Notes under the pieces: generated by a model
Database searches by the model: none
What the model was told of the DNA's origin: nothing
What the model saw: only the letters and a program-made list of their open reading frames with translations
Source of the DNA: Octodonta nipae
Taxonomy: Eukaryota; Arthropoda; Insecta; Coleoptera; Chrysomelidae
Assembly (NCBI GenBank): GCA_034190945.1
Contig: CM067219.1
Location: 7,745,005 to 7,809,004, forward strand
DNA: 64,000 nucleotides
Reading direction: 5' to 3'
Position numbers and translations under genes: made by a program
In this document: piece after piece, positions 32,705-45,070 of the stretch
Position numbering within the stretch: position 1 is the first letter of the stretch
Layout: each line of letters begins with the position of its first letter

Positions 32705-34371
32705 TAGGGATGTAACGAATGTCCGATTTTCCACATTCGCAAATGCGAATGCGAATTTTCAGTACCAATATTCGCGAATACGAATGCGAATATTAGATTT
32801 TTAGATATGGCGCCAAAATTATGCAATGACAAACACATTTAAATCGTATATATAAGACTGATTATGTTGAAGCCGATATAATAAAATTTTGTTATTTTGG
32901 CTATATGAAAAAATATATCATAAATTGTGAATCGAAATTATATAAATCGGTTTTTATATTCTTAGTACAAATACGTAAACTAGAAGAGCAGTGGTATTAT
33001 TGAGGTGTCCTAGATACACAAAGATTTGGACACTTACTGCAAACCTTTATTTTTTACACTCAACGCTGTTTTAACAGCTAATTTCTCACATTCATAAAGT
33101 AAACTGAAAACAAAACTAAAATTGAGTTACTAAGTCCAAGAAATTGTATGTTTTATGTTTCAAAGAAGAAATGTTAAATTTTTATGTTGAAATTTATATA
33201 TATATTGTTTATGAGACAAAATGAAAGAAATTTGTTGTTGTATTACTTAAATATATTTTTTTAAGTTTTGAATATAAAAAACAGTTTTGCATCCTAACAT
33301 CAAACCTTTATTTAAAACACTCAACGCCGTTTTAACAATTCTATGTTGTCATCTTTATGGAGTAAACCAAACCTTTGGTTTACTTCATGAAGTAATTTTA
33401 TAAACAAGTTTTTTGTTTTTATTAAACAGAATAAATATCTTGTTCATGAGTCAAATTGAAACTGCATATTATACATAATGAAACTGACATAACTTACTTT
33501 TAGTTTATTTAGGTGTATATTCATCCCCAGTAAGGGTAATCTTAATGTTAGTGGCACCTACCGACAGGATAATTTACTTGGCAGATTCAAGTAAATATTT
33601 ACTGGAAACATAATATGTCAGCAATTACGTAGAATTATATAAGTTTTTAATAAAAATTTTAATTATAAATTCTGAATAAAATATTATTGACTTAATAAAG
33701 AAGAGATTATCATTGTTGAAGATGTATAACATGTGCGGCGTCAATATATTACACGCAACAATGTGAACATTTTTTAATCAATTTGTAATCTATAGCTATT
33801 TTCATTTATCCTGTGTAAAATTAAGAGCCCCTTCTGAAAAATTTGCATGACTCAAAAAAAAACTTAAATGATGTCCCCTTTTTCTAACATATGCATTTCA
33901 TGTTACCAGACAGAGAGAAACATTAGATTCTTTCAACTACTTACCTGACAGAATATTTTGCATGACTCAATATAAATTAAACCTGCCAATAAATTTAACT
34001 GACAAGTAGTTACTTGACATTTTACTGTTAGGTGATATAACGGCCCTTAGTATTTAAAATGTAATTTAACTGCATCTAAATACCAGAATTCTATTTTTTA
34101 TTAAAGTTATAATGAAGTTTATGAGGTACTTGCTTAGGCAAGTAAGAATCAATGATCATTAAACAGTGTGCAATTTACCTAATGAGTAACATCAAGACTG
34201 TATCACAATTAGAAGATTTTTCTTAAAGTACATATAACAAACCTGAAAATTTTAAATCTCAGTAATTGCATAGAAATATTATTCGCAAAAAATTTGCATA
34301 TATAACCACGAATGCGAATGCGAATATTAAAAAACATGCGAATGCGAATGCGAACATTCGTTACATCCCTA
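32705..34371. mobile_element. Non-autonomous hAT-like element, 1667 bp
   Basis: TIRs 'tagggatgtaacgaatg' at 32705 and 'cattcgttacatccc' ending 34371. The 8-base target duplication 'ttaggtac' is exact at 32697-32704 and 34372-34379. Subterminal regions are rich in repeated 'attcgcattcg' on both sides, a typical transposase-binding arrangement in hAT. The interior is AT-rich and has no transposase frame; the ORFs at 34209-34494 lie in the subterminal repeats. Confidence 0.9.
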
Positions 34372-34379
34372 TTAGGTAC

Positions 34380-35390
34380 GATATCAAGTAAACCTGTACA
34401 CGAGTTTCCCTTGACCATATTTGATCATCAGTCAGAATTTAGACATGGTGACACAGTGACAGTCACATTAAAAAAATATACGACATTCAAGTAGACTGGA
34501 AAGTCAAATCAAGGTTATATTCGATGACAGAGTTAGATAGCCTATGGAAATTCATTGTTCTTAGTCCGCTTCATCTCCGGTAAGTACATTCTGAGATGAC
34601 GAGGTGCCGCTACTTTTGAACCACCTGTATACGCTTTTTTTGTTTTTAATTGCTTAAACTTTAAGATTATGCGATGTTCAATTCAGGCAGTTTTAGTACT
34701 CACATCTTCAAAATAATTAAGGAAACCTACCACAAATGTGGGAAATAAGTTTTAGTAATAGGAGACAAAGGAATCACTTGCTAATCATGATTGACTCCTA
34801 CAATCTAAATTATTGAACATGCTGAATGGCAAACTACTTAAATAAATAATTAGGTATTGAATGGCAGTAATGAACTTCTCACAATCGAACAAAAAACTTT
34901 GGGAACTATAGGATTGTTGGAAGTTTTTGCAACGAAGAAAATTCTGTTCGTCGGTGACCTAGAAAAAAAAAGTAAGTCAAAAAGACATCGTTTGTTGTGT
35001 TGCCAACCGGCCTCTCTTCACTCATTACTTTTGCTTGCTCTGCTGTAACGAAAATAAAGGGAAAACTTTGATAAAGAGAATCGTTAATTTGAAAAAGTAC
35101 TTTCGATTCCAATTTATTAGTGTCAGTCGCTAAGTCGGGGCTGATTGAGTCGAACATTGTTTTTTCTTTGACGGATTTTTATTTTTAATTAATTTGTCTG
35201 GGATCGATGATCTGTTAAAAATTATGAACCAGATAAATATTTAAGTTGCTGTAGATGCACTGGTTCAGAAATATGAAGCATGATTTTTATGAAATCAATA
35301 AAATATGCATTTTTTGGGAAATAAAATTTAAAATTACGATTGACAATATTATTGGACTGATGACTTAACATAGAGAATTTAATTTGAGAA
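34380..35390. other. No gene seen
   Basis: Small overlapping ORFs on both strands around 34857-35157 show no recognisable domain. Confidence 0.4.
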
Positions 35391-35394
35391 TATA

Positions 35395-35880
35395 CAGGGT
35401 AGCATAGAAACTTCTTAAGATCATATAATAATAAACTTCCTTTCAAATTAGAAGAATTTGAAAGTGATGAAAAACCTTATCAACTAACCCGATACTGGGT
35501 TGTTCACAAGGACATGATCGTCAGCAATTTCTTCCTTAATGATCGGCAACCAGGAACGATTGAATTCTATGGAAGTAGTAGCGATATAATCTTTTAGTTT
35601 TCGTTTGGTATTGTGTGCTTCTTTGTGTAATATAACTAAATTTTTAAATTGCATTTTATGACCAAGGTCCCAAGCATGTTCACAAATTTTGGATTTTTAA
35701 AACTGTCATTTTTAATGTATTTTTTGTGTTCATTATTTCGAAGTCTAGATTTTTCTCCAATATAGAATTCATTAAATACACAAAAATTGTCTTCTAAATG
35801 TTATTTATGGCAAATTCTTGATAATTTTTTAATTTTTTCTTGGGAATAACACCACAATCGAAATAAAAACCTGTACTGAA
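35395..35880 (-). pseudogene. PLE 3' tail and GIY-YIG relic
   Basis: Minus strand from about 35800: INEFYIGEKSRL, NEHKKYIKND, KFVNMLGTLVIK. The 3' tail shares 'gaagaatttgaaag' and 'accttatgaactatcccgata'-like sequence with the next relic. It is a second copy of the family at 36140-37298, same strand, truncated. Confidence 0.6.
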
Positions 35881-36139
35881 AGAAAAAACAAACAAATGTT
35901 TCAAAGTGGATTCTGACTTCGTTGTCAACGGCTTTAAAATATGTACTGAAAATGTAAATTGTAAAGTGAAAGTTTAAGTTATGACATTTAAGTTGACATA
36001 AGAAAAAAATTGTTGTTTTTAAATATACAGGTAGTACAAAAAATTCTATAGATCATGTATTATAGCTAAACAGCTTTCAAGCTGGAAGAATTTGAAAGAG
36101 TTGTTTTTAGAATTTATAAGTGGTGTTCCTAGGTACGAC

Positions 36140-37298
36140 TTTGTCATAAAAAAAATAAAAAATTCTGTTGTTTCAGTGATCCCATTAACGTCATAAGGGA
36201 AAACCTAGGAAAAACCTTATGAACTATCCCGATACGGGGTTTTTCACAATTAGATGACCATTAATAATTTCTTTCTTAATTATCGGTAACCAGATACGAT
36301 TGAATTCTACAGAGTAGAAGCGATACAATCATCTTCATTCAAAAGAATTGAGGGATACTCTTTTATTTTTCGTTTTGTGTTATGTTGTTCTTTGTGAAGT
36401 ATAGTTGAATTGTCAAATTTTATTTTATGGCCTAGGTCCCATGCATGTTCACAAATTTAGATTTTTCAAATTGTTGTTTCTTTATGTAATTCTTGTGTTC
36501 ATTTATTCGTACGTTTAATAGTCTTGATGTTTCTCCAATATAAAATTTATTGCTTTCGCAAGGAATTTTGTATATTCAGTTTTTTTAGTTCTGAGTTTTG
36601 TTGGTTGGTTTCTTTTTCGATATTAGTGATTTCAGTATATTTCTTGTTTGGAATGTTGTTTTAACTTTAAATCTTTTGCCCACCCTTTTCAATCTTCCTA
36701 GCAGACCCTGTATATATGGTATAGTTGTAACTGCAATGTGGTTGTCCTGAGTAGCTGTGTTAATAAGAGAAGTTCTGGGTTGACTCGGAAGGTTTATTCT
36801 TTGTTCAAGTGTATTTAATTCTTTGTTGATAAATTTTGAGGAATAATTGTTTCCACAGAGAACATTTTTTATAATTGTTTTTTCTTTGTTGAATTTAATA
36901 GCATCAGAAAGGTTGTTCTTTGCTCTATCATATAATGACTAAATAACACCTTACTTTAATGTATTCGGATGATTTAATTGACACTTAGGTATCCGCAGAC
37001 GCGAGATGTAAAGCCCGACATCTAGGATTTTCGAGTGACACCTCGCAGAGAGTATATTTAGGTATCCGTTGCTATAAGTTGGTTTTCTATAAACTTCTGT
37101 TTTAAATGGAGATTCTGTTTTTGTTATTAATATGTCTAGGAAAGACAGTTTGTTATTTTGTTCATTTTCTAGGGTAAATTTGATAGTTGGTTCTTTGTTA
37201 TATAAGCCATTAAATAATTTATCTAGTTCTTCAAGATTGTGTTTCCAAATTAAGAAAATGTCGTCAACGTAACGCCACCAAGAAAAAATAATACACAA
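36140..37298 (-). pseudogene. PLE polymerase relic: RT palm, thumb, GIY-YIG
   Basis: A 115-codon frame (36951-37298) carries WWRYVDDIFLIW, the RT catalytic motif, then LFNGLYNKEPTIKFTLENEQNNKLSFLDILITK and YRKPTYSNGYLN. It then reads through a 63-base insert. Continuing down with frame changes: AKNNLSDAIKFNKEKTIIKNVL, DNHIAVTTIPYIQGLLGRLKRVGKRF, and a GIY-YIG domain with INFILE/YIGETSRLLN and VRINEHKNYIKK near 36540. The tail contains 'cgtatcgggatagttcat'. PLE polymerases prime reverse transcription at chromosome breaks and carry this C-terminal nuclease. The N-terminal part of the RT is missing. Confidence 0.85.
36995..37057. mobile_element. 63 bp insert with 10-bp flanking duplication
   Basis: Exact 10-base repeats 'ttaggtatcc' at 36985-36994 and 37058-37067 flank the insert. 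The insert interrupts the conserved PLE sequence after NGYLN. Related units occur at 11521-11578 and 58343-58400. Confidence 0.6.
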
Positions 37299-37314
37299 GA
37301 AAGTTTATAAACGC

Positions 37315-37400
37315 AATTTTCTATATTTTGAGTTGTGTTTTGTTATTGATAAACGGCTTTTTCTTGTCTTAAACGAAGTTTTAATATTATATATGTTTTA
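37315..37400 (-). pseudogene. PLE linker scrap
   Basis: Minus strand reads TRKSRLSITKHNSKYRKL, similar to the RT-to-GIY linker (TFQTRNILKSL) of the neighbouring relic. Very short. Confidence 0.35.
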
Positions 37401-37800
37401 TGGGTAGCCACCGGTAAATGGATTGGACAATTCATATTTTATTGATATTGTCATTAATATTGATATAGATTTAGGTTTCGTCAATCGAATTGAAACAAGT
37501 ACCATGTTAAATTAGGAAAATATTGCCATTAATAGAACAAAATTTGGCTAAAATCAATAACTTAATATTTGTAATTTTACGTAACTGCAAATTTTCGGTT
37601 AATTATATATAAAGATTACATTACATTCCATATTTGTAGTTAAAAACGGACTTCAAGAACCGTAGAAATGGTGTTTCTACTTTGAATAAAATTATGTTTT
37701 AGTAGGGTTAGTTGTAAGAACAGCTACCAGGGTAACCTACGCCTGAAACTAGCCCAATTCTTGTATAGTATTTTTTTTCTATTATCTTATTAATAAAAGT
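37401..37800. other. No gene seen
   Basis: AT-rich interval between PLE and LINE. Confidence 0.4.
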
Positions 37801-39441
37801 CCTTTCCCCCACTTGACCACACAGTGTGTGGCAGCACACTCCCTCTAAGGCACGATATGAGTGCCTTTAGGGGAAAATTCACTAAACCCCAGATAATCCT
37901 AGATATCAAAAGGGTTTAGCTCTGTGGGAGCCCTTGCCATGTTTTCAGACCCGTGGTTGGAGTCGTGTCCTATGAATTTCCTGATCGTCTGGGCTGTTCC
38001 TAACAGGCCGGCTTTTTGCATTTGTTTGTAAAGATGTTCGTCCAGACCGAGTTATTTTAAATTGTTTAATAGACGTTTTAGGACTAGTCCTGTCGTTGAC
38101 ATAACAATTGGTACAGTTCGTATGTTGTTCATGTCCCACTGAGTCTTTATTTGAAATTCCAAATCTCTATATTTGGTTATTTTATCAGTCTGCTTGATAT
38201 TTATATTATTGTTGTTAGGAATTGCTATGCCATGAAGGGGCTTCTCTTTTCATTTCAGAAGTTTCTGATCAGTGGTCTGGTGGTGTAATTGGACGGGTTG
38301 TTGTGTCAGTCACGGTGGTGTTGAGTCATCAACGGGGCGCATGACTGTGTAGATCAGAAAATTCTGCGCGTTTCTTGAAATGTCTACGTAAAATAGAAAC
38401 TTGTTGATCTAATAGTTTGCTTAGATCTGCCAATGCTCTTCCTCCTTCATATCGTGGTAAAGTTGTACGTTCGACAGAGCTCTTTGGATGGTGATTTTGA
38501 GCTTTTGTTAGTAAAACTCGAACTTTTCGTTGTAATTGTTCAATGGCAGTCTTGCACCAAGTAACTATGCCGAAAGAGTAACTAGCACTGAACAGCATAG
38601 GTGTTAATAGCCTGAAACAAATTTTTACTGTTTAGTTTGGTTTTCAACAGTCGACTTACCTTCCTATAAAACTCTGCTGCCCCGGCCCTTTTTCATGGTT
38701 AAGTGATCAATACGTTGAGTCTCCTTTATTCCAAGGTATTTATAAGTATGACCTTCTCCCATAGATTCAATTGAGGTGCCATGTCCCATTTCGAAGTGGC
38801 CTTGCTGTAGTTTGCTTTTAACTATATTAATAATTCGGCATTTGTCTAGGCCAAAATTCAAATGGATGTCATTAGAGAACCCTTCTACTATTTTAATCAA
38901 CTTTAAGTCGTCCATGGATAACAAAGGGTTTATCTTTAATGCTTATACGTTGTTGTGTTTGAGACTGAATCCAAAATTAGTCGAGTTCAGTTTGTTTGAG
39001 GGAGGTTTCATGGCAAGGCAGAACCACAGCGGGTTAAGAGAGTCTCCTTGGAATATACCCCTTCTGATTGGAATGGGGTCAGTTTGTATCGAACAGTTGG
39101 CTTCATTCAGTGAGATTTTGGTTTGCCAAGTGGACATGGCATATTTAAAAAATTAATAATACAATTATTCACTTTATAGAATTTCAGTACCTTAATGAGC
39201 AAATCATGTGGAACTGAATCAAAGGCCTTTTTTAGTATACATATGATATGTAGACATTTTATCGTTTGGCGTGGGCTTGATTCCAGACAACGGAATCAAT
39301 TTTCAGTTGTTCCTTACAGCCCATCGAACTTTTCGCGCATCCCTTTTGTTGTTGAGTAATTATGTTATTCAGCTCACATAGTGTTATATTATTATTAATA
39401 GCCAAAAAAAATCTTAAAGTTAATTTTAGGCAGTAACCCAA
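37800..39441 (-). pseudogene. R2-type LINE polymerase relic
   Basis: Minus-strand fragments in order: QKGCAKSSMGCKEQLKID (39380-39300), KKAFDSVPHDLLIKVLKFY (39225), then RRGIFQGDSLNPLWFCLAM (39060, RT motif B). Next come MDDLKL (38915, catalytic xxDD), DKCRIINIVKSKLQQG and KYLGIKETQRID, SFGIVTWCKTAIEQLQRKVRVLL (38560) and a C-terminal part (38139-37945) with KRLLNNLK and KAGLLGTAQTIRKFIG. This single-ORF arrangement matches proteins usually labelled R2-like in insects. Several frameshifts and stops. The 5' part and any zinc fingers are missing. A 3' UTR follows to about 37800. Confidence 0.8.
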
Positions 39442-39444
39442 CCA

Positions 39445-40640
39445 ACAGTTTCTAGAATAGTTTTTTCGTGTAAGCGTATTACTTGCAAGGAAAATGAATT
39501 ATTATATAAAAATGCTCAGAGGTCAAAAACCAAAATTAGAAAATCAGAGAGTTATTGAACTTTTGGAATAATACCCATTGTTGAAATGCTTACTTTTAAG
39601 GTAAGACAGTAGAGGCGCTGAAACTCGTATACTTCAATTATAAGTAATGTAAAACTACAAGTTTTTCTTCCTTCTATTTATACTCTTTGACTTAATTTTT
39701 GTCTTAATAAATCTAGCCCTACATAAAAATAAGATCTTATCAATGAATAAATCAAGACTTAATAGCGATAAGGTAGTCTTTATGAAGACACACTTAAGTA
39801 CCAACTTAAGACCGGACTATGAATACCAGTCAATGAATTTGTTATACCACTTAGTAAACATCAAGACGAAAACCCCGGATATTGTCAACTTCACTTCTAC
39901 ATACGCCTCATTGATTACTAATATAGTTTCGAAAATGTTCTTTACAACTATAATCCTCCATTTTATCAGATTTTACGATTTTTCGTAGTTGTAATTGAAA
40001 TTCTGTTCTGGCACAGAAAATATTTGTTTTATTGAAAAGCCCCCGAGGCAGCACATACTCAACCTCTATTCTATCTATCTGCGCTGAAACGCAAATTATA
40101 GAGTTATTGAATTTACAAATCGGGGTCAAATATAGCTAGGGGCATCTTCCATGTAAAATATCGGCTACAAATTGGAAAAGCGAAGCTATATTTAAACAGA
40201 GCGCCCATTCGGAACATATCAGGAGCTTCAATAATTAATTTCGGGCCGTAGTTGATCGATAGCTCAAGAAAACTAAGTAAAAGGGATGGAAGTTCTGGAA
40301 GTTTGGGAAATTAACGAGGTCCTTTTTATGGAAAATGCTTCCTTTATGTAGTTTTTTATGTAACGTTTGAAGAAATTTATCTGTGGGGTTGGAGGAATAT
40401 TTAACGATTTGAAAACGGCCTATGGCTTATTTACACCTCAAGAATATAGACTGATGGTCTTACGAATACTTCGTTTGTTTGCTTACCTCGTTCCTTAAAC
40501 AGAGATATAGCTTGAAGTCCCAATGTTTTATTAATTGTGATGGATGGAAGTAGATAAGCTATACAGGTTCTAGCGCAAAATCGACCAAAAATACATGTAA
40601 TTTCCCATAAGAGATTCTAAGGTCCCGAAACCACGAAATT
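39445..40640. other. Unassigned, no gene seen
   Basis: The ORFs at 39743-40129 lie on opposite strands without domains. Nothing in the window repeats this stretch, so it may be unique host sequence. Confidence 0.4.
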
Positions 40641-40649
40641 GAACCAAAT

Positions 40650-41165
40650 TTACCCCCTCCACTCCCACTTCGGCTGGGGGTGGTCTGCTCGCGGGTTCTT
40701 CGGGAGGCTCGGCGGGCGTCGGGTCAAGGGCGCTATGTCGGGCGTCGGGGGCGCAGTGATAGCGGTAGTCGGTTGCATCAGTTGGGGGTGGTGGCAACGC
40801 AGCGAGGAACGGGGGGCGGTCGTAGGTCGGGGGGCGCGCGGGGTCGGGAACGCGGTGCGTAAGGAATGCGGAGGCATGCGATGCGTAGGGAACGCGGCGA
40901 GGATCGAGAATCAACAGAGTGCTTCCGTCGAGTATGGCGAACCGTGACATCATTCGGGAAACGGACTGGCTCGTGTCGGGTGCTTGTCGCAGCGTGTATC
41001 ACAGCAGGGTGCATTGGCCGCGAGTAGCAAAACACATCTTAAGAACATATAGGATGAACGGAACATATTTTGAACAACGAAATAAATTATCATATGCGCG
41101 AGAGCGGCAACTCGTTCGAGTCTCTGCTTTCGTCGGATAAACCAGGGCCACGAGGGCGCCTAGTC
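40650..41165. promoter_or_regulatory. GC- and CpG-rich island
   Basis: A sharp rise in G+C and CpG ('gcgggcgtcgggtc', 'ggcggtcgtaggtcgg', 'ggcgcgcggggtc') stands out from AT-rich flanks. Frames of 60-127 codons are open on both strands simply because stops are rare. A plus-strand frame at 40919-41140 starts in fair context (gagtATGG). No domain is recognised. It could be the promoter and first exon of a host gene, or a GC-rich repeat. Confidence 0.45.
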
Positions 41166-41169
41166 CGGG

Positions 41170-41570
41170 CGTTAGATCTCTAATATAGATAATTCGGCAA
41201 TTTTAAGCAAAAAAATGTACCGAAAATGCATCGTAAATAATTAATAGGTTCCCAAATATTCGGTAATTAGCATTTCATTACAAATAATAAAATAATTCAG
41301 ATTCAATGAAGGCAATATCAAAAGATAAGCGAAACCGCAACTGGTGAACTGATAAAACATGCGAAACTCGAGCAGTGGTTGATAGTGCAGTGGCTGGATG
41401 ATTGTAAACAAAATCGTTAATTATAAAAGTAGATACGGTTTTCATTGAAGAGATAATAATAAACTAATAATGTAAACAAATAAATATGTAAATGAGGAAT
41501 AATAATTGCGACTTGAATCGTTGGATTTTGTATCGAGCGGCGGGTAATTCGAAAAGAATACCGTTGGAGA
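41170..41570. other. No gene seen
   Basis: AT-rich sequence between the GC-rich island and the minisatellite. Confidence 0.4.
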
Positions 41571-41574
41571 AATG

Positions 41575-43100
41575 GTTGGAACCACTACAAATGCTAGAAA
41601 CGGCCCATAGAAACGACTAGAACCATAGAAACGGCTGGTTGAAGCCACTACAAAAGCTAGAAATGTCCCGTAGAAACGACTGGTACAGTAGAAACGGCTA
41701 GTAGAAATGGTTGAAGCCGCTACAAAAACTAGAAACGTCTCGTAAAAACTACTGGGCCAGTAGAAACGACTGGTAGACTGGTTGAAGCCACTACAAAAAC
41801 TAGAAATGACCCGTAGAAACGACTAGAAACTTAGAAATGGCTGGTTGGAGCCGCTAAAAAAGCTAGAAATGGCCCGTAGAAACTACTGGGCCAGTAGAAA
41901 CGATGGTAGAATGGTTGAAGCCACTACATAAAACTAGAAATGACCGGTAGAAACGACTAGAAATTTAGAAATGGCTGGTTGGAGCCGCTACAAAAGCTAG
42001 AAATGGCCCGTAGAAACGACTGGTAGAAGCCACTACAAAAACTAGAAATGACCCATAGAAACGACTAGAACCATAGAAACGGCTGGTTGAAGCCACTACA
42101 AAAGGTTGAAATGTCCCGTAGAAACAACTGGTACAGTAGAAACGGCTGGTAGAAATGGTTGAAGCCACTACAAAAACTAGAAACGTCTCGTAAAAACTAC
42201 TGGGCCAGTAGAAACGACTGGTAGACTGGTTGAAGCCACTACAAAAACTAGAAATGACCCGTAGAAACGACTAGAAACTTAGAAATGGCTGGTTGGAGCC
42301 GCTACAAAAGGTAGAAATGGCCCGTAGAAACTACTGGGCCAGTAGAAACGACTGGTAGAATGCTTGAAGCCACTACAAAAGCTTTCTCTGGACCATAGAA
42401 ACGGCTTGGTCCGTTGAATGGCTGAAGACCCGTAGAAACAACTTAGCCTGCAGAAACGACTGAAAACGTAGAAACGACTAGAACGATCCATAGAAACGCA
42501 AGGAAATATATATATAATATATATATATATCTTGATATTGATATATCATATGCTGCTCTGAAATAAAATTGTAAATACAACCACCTGCTAACCATCAGTT
42601 TGTTTATCTTATATACTTATAAAAAAAGATATGTCCTGATTTCAAAGTTTCCAAAGTAGGATTCCGTTTCATATTTGATCGTGTCTTTATGCCACTACAA
42701 AAAATAGAAATGACCCGTAGAAATGACCATTCGGTTGGAGCCACTAAAAACGCTAGAAACGAATGGAACGTAGAATTCTCTGCAGGAAATTGTTGGAGCC
42801 ACTGCAAATGGTAGAAATTGTTAAATCGTTGAAAAAAATGCTAGGAACGAACCGTAGAAATGGATCCATTGCAAATGGTAGAAACAGGAAAAAGAACCGT
42901 TAGAAATGCTGAAATGGGTTGGGGACCACTGCAAATGCTAGAAATTGCTGAATCTTTGAAGAAGGATCGTTACAAACACTAGAAATGGTTGCAACAGGGT
43001 CGTTGCAAATAGAAATGCTTGAACGTTTGGTACAGTTATAAATGCTAGAAATGATGGTAACAGGACTCGTATTAGGAGAAAACTTATGAAAGTGTGCATG
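41575..43100. repeat. Hierarchical minisatellite, ~448 bp higher-order unit
   Basis: Built from 13-16 base variants of 'gtagaaacgactgg', with 'ggttgaagccactacaaaa' as spacer. Larger blocks recur: 'acgactagaaccatagaaac' at 41613 is repeated at 42061, a 448-base period that holds for several hundred bases. Order decays after about 42400. Minus-strand ORFs reading FYGSSRFYG are products of the repeat. Confidence 0.9.
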
Positions 43101-43400
43101 GAGACAGTTACTAGTAAAAAGGTATTCAGTTGTCAGTTTTATTACTGAGAATTTGTCACTGGAGAAGGTTACTAGACGCAACTGTCACCGGCCAACCAAA
43201 TCAGTACTTTTGAAATGTCTGAGAAAAAATAGGTTCTTAGTGATGATGGGGATAGGAGGACCCTGGTTGATAGGATCATTACAAGATGGTAGAATTATTG
43301 TAGATAGGTTGTAATATTCTGGAAACTCAAGGAAATAAACATTAATACCTTTGCCCTGATGTATCATATGTTGCTGTAATATAATATTTTAAATACACTG

Positions 43401-45070
43401 TTTTACTACAATAATCAAAAGTACTTCTGATTAGAACCTTGTTATCTCTCCAGCTTCATATATTCAAGAAAGAGATCAGAAATCTGATAAGTAGGTTCAG
43501 TAAACCGTACCTTGTCTGTGACATCATAAGTCCTGCTCTCATTGATTTATCACCTGCTAACTATGAGTATATGTAACTTATATGTTTATAAAGAATAATG
43601 TTTCCTCAGCCGGATTTCATATTTAACAAGTGTAATGTAATAGCTATGAATTAAAGCAGATAAAAGGAACAACTCACCCATATAGAAATTTTCGGAAATA
43701 GAACAGGACCTGCTCCCCCTTTTACACGATGTCATAAGCTGCACTCTCATTGGTTTATCAGCACACCTGCTAACCATCAGTATATGTAACTTATAAGCTT
43801 GTAAAAATAAAGTGAAAATAATATCTTACAAATGATAAGCCTTTGATGTTCTTTAGAAAGCTACTATGGATGTGAAAGTGGTTGCGGTAGAAAATCACTC
43901 GACCTAAGAGAAAACAAATGTGTGCGTAAGATTTTATAATACTAACCATAAAGAGTTCTATTCCACACCGCCCAGGAGGCTGAACTCAAGGCGCGCTTGT
44001 TTTTTTTATAGTGGAACATCCCCTATAGGCCTATATAACCACTTTATGACAATATGAGCAGTGAAATCTAATCAAAATCAATAAAAGTAGTTCTTTAAGT
44101 AATCGTACTATAAGGCTGCATGAATAGTGATCCTAATAAAGATAGTTCTTTAAGTCATCATGCTATAGGGTTGCACGAGCAGTGATCTCTAACTTAATAA
44201 AGATAGCTCATTAATTCACCCAGCATGTAATACATGGAAGCATAATCAATGAATATTAGATCAACAAGCGTAATTCTGTAAGTAATCATTCTATACCACA
44301 GTGATCCTAATAAAGATAGTTCTTTAAGTCATCATGCTATAGGGTTGCACGAGCAGTGATCTCTAACTTAATAAAGATAGCTCATTAATTCACCCAGCAT
44401 GTAATACATGGAAGCATAATCAATGCATATTAGATTAACAAGATTAATTCTTTAAGTCATCATGCTATAGGGTTGCACGAGCAGTGATCTCTAACTTAAT
44501 AAAGATAGCTCATTAATTCCACCCAGTATTATTCACGCATAGACTGAATATGAGAAGGTTATGATGGATATAGCTATAATGTATTCAAGTAGGGAGTTTA
44601 AGTTTCCATAATAGAATAATGACCCCAAGCCAATGTTTCATAAGAGTCCGAAATCTGATATCGTTTATCATCCTCTGGACTTAGGGCAATTTTCTGTTGA
44701 GTAATTGAGTACACTGTATGTTTATTGGCTTTGATGAGATTTTGTTCGACTGATTTGGTTTTAAGTTTCTCCAGGCACTCAATATAATCTTCAAAGGTAA
44801 TTTTGGTCTTAAGGGAGGATTTCTTTACTCCTTTAGCTTTCTTTGTTGGCTTGATATCTTCATCCACCTTGCTGGTATACATTTTAGATTTAAGCCCTAT
44901 AAAATCTATCAATATCTTACCATTATTCTCATCTTTCCACATACCGAGCACTTTCTTGTTTACTAGAGGGATTCCGAATCTGTTGTCTGGAGGATAATCT
45001 GAGGTATCAAATCTCTCATGACAGTCCCTTTTCACTATTTCATAAACATCTCTATTCCTTATCTCTGTGA
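43401..45070. repeat. Left inverted arm of the PolB element
   Basis: Reverse complement of 50353-52022 with only rare differences (a base substitution and single-base indels that cancel). Contains nested direct repeats: 'tcatcatgctatagggttgc' at 44155, 44329 and 44457, and 'cacctgctaac' at 43551 and 43762. The latter also occurs outside the arm at 42582, so the true terminus may lie further left. Confidence 0.9.

Noticed and set aside
41442..43181. Several minus-strand ORFs rich in FYGSSRFYG-type repeats, looking like a repetitive secreted protein
   Set aside because: They lie in different frames, are short, and arise directly from the 13-16 base minisatellite unit.
44803..44997. Plus-strand 64-codon ORF, repeated on the minus strand at 50426-50620
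   Set aside because: Exact antisense of the PolB C-terminal coding sequence in the arms.
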